From positions 1 through 5,082 of the forward strand of contig CAUQYP010000312.1 of NCBI GenBank assembly GCA_963522035.1: 5,082 nt of DNA, written 5' to 3'. The notes beneath the pieces are model-generated. The model did not search any database. It worked only from the letters and a program-made list of their open reading frames with translations, and had not been told where the DNA came from. Each line of letters begins with the position of its first letter. Position 1 is the first letter of the stretch. The DNA comes from Noviherbaspirillum_A sp963522035. Lineage in GTDB: Bacteria > Pseudomonadota > Gammaproteobacteria > Burkholderiales > Burkholderiaceae_D. Below are positions 5,060 to 5,082 of the stretch, piece after piece. The translations under genes and the position numbers were made by a program.

Positions 5060-5082
5060 GCTGGCACCGAAATCGGATAAAG

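Larger units (their letters stand above)
4886..5063 (+). repeat. Right copy of the intergenic repeat element, inverted relative to the left copy
   Basis: The element starts with four copies of the core GCAGCGACAGTTGC (the reverse complement of the left core), passes through GTTGCC hexamers (4991-5013), and reaches a 37-base block at 5009-5045. In reverse complement this block matches 31 of 37 bases of positions 19-55, without gaps. It ends in a dyad (5030-5059). It follows the small plus-strand gene in the same sense that the left copy follows the esterase. No protein-coding signal is visible in it. Confidence 0.85.

Noticed and set aside
1..5082. The whole window as a transposon with terminal inverted repeats
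   Set aside because: The inverted ends are related but not near-identical, no transposase or recombinase is encoded, and no target-site duplication can be seen. Kept only as an alternative in the findings.

Overview
The window is GC-rich and reads like accessory chromosomal DNA of a Gram-negative betaproteobacterium. An Oxalobacteraceae-type genome (Massilia, Duganella or Janthinobacterium) is my best guess. It rests on codon use, two lipoproteins with classical lipoboxes, and the GCAACT/GCAACG-type intergenic repeats. This placement is inference; no marker gene is present.

Layout. Positions 1-125 hold a repeat element built on GCAACT hexamers and a GCAACTGTCGCTGC core. Next, on the minus strand, is a complete type-B carboxylesterase lipoprotein (195-1934). 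A 207-base gap follows, holding its probable promoter, an 11-bp dyad and a hairpin terminator. A second minus-strand lipoprotein (2142-2822) carries an endostatin / C-type-lectin-like domain. A divergent intergenic region (2823-3101) holds a candidate promoter on each strand; the plus-strand one is a good sigma70 match (TTGACA-N17-TATGGT). It drives a roughly 12-helix membrane protein (3102-4511), probably a transporter of the ion-transporter type but of unknown substrate. A small Cys/His-containing acidic protein (4597-4827) follows 85 bases downstream and may be co-transcribed. The window closes with a second copy of the repeat family (4886-5063), expanded into a perfect 32-bp tandem array.

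How it fits together. There are two back-to-back transcription units: two envelope lipoproteins to the left, and a membrane protein plus small protein to the right. No shared pathway is evident. The most striking feature is that the two terminal repeat elements are inverted relative to each other. Each therefore lies downstream of its neighbouring gene in the same sense. They share the core and a 37-base block with 31 matches. I see no transposase, integrase, CRISPR array, tRNA, rRNA or defence gene. I cannot claim a new system: the repeats, the endostatin-like lipoprotein and the unplaced membrane protein are the items most worth following.
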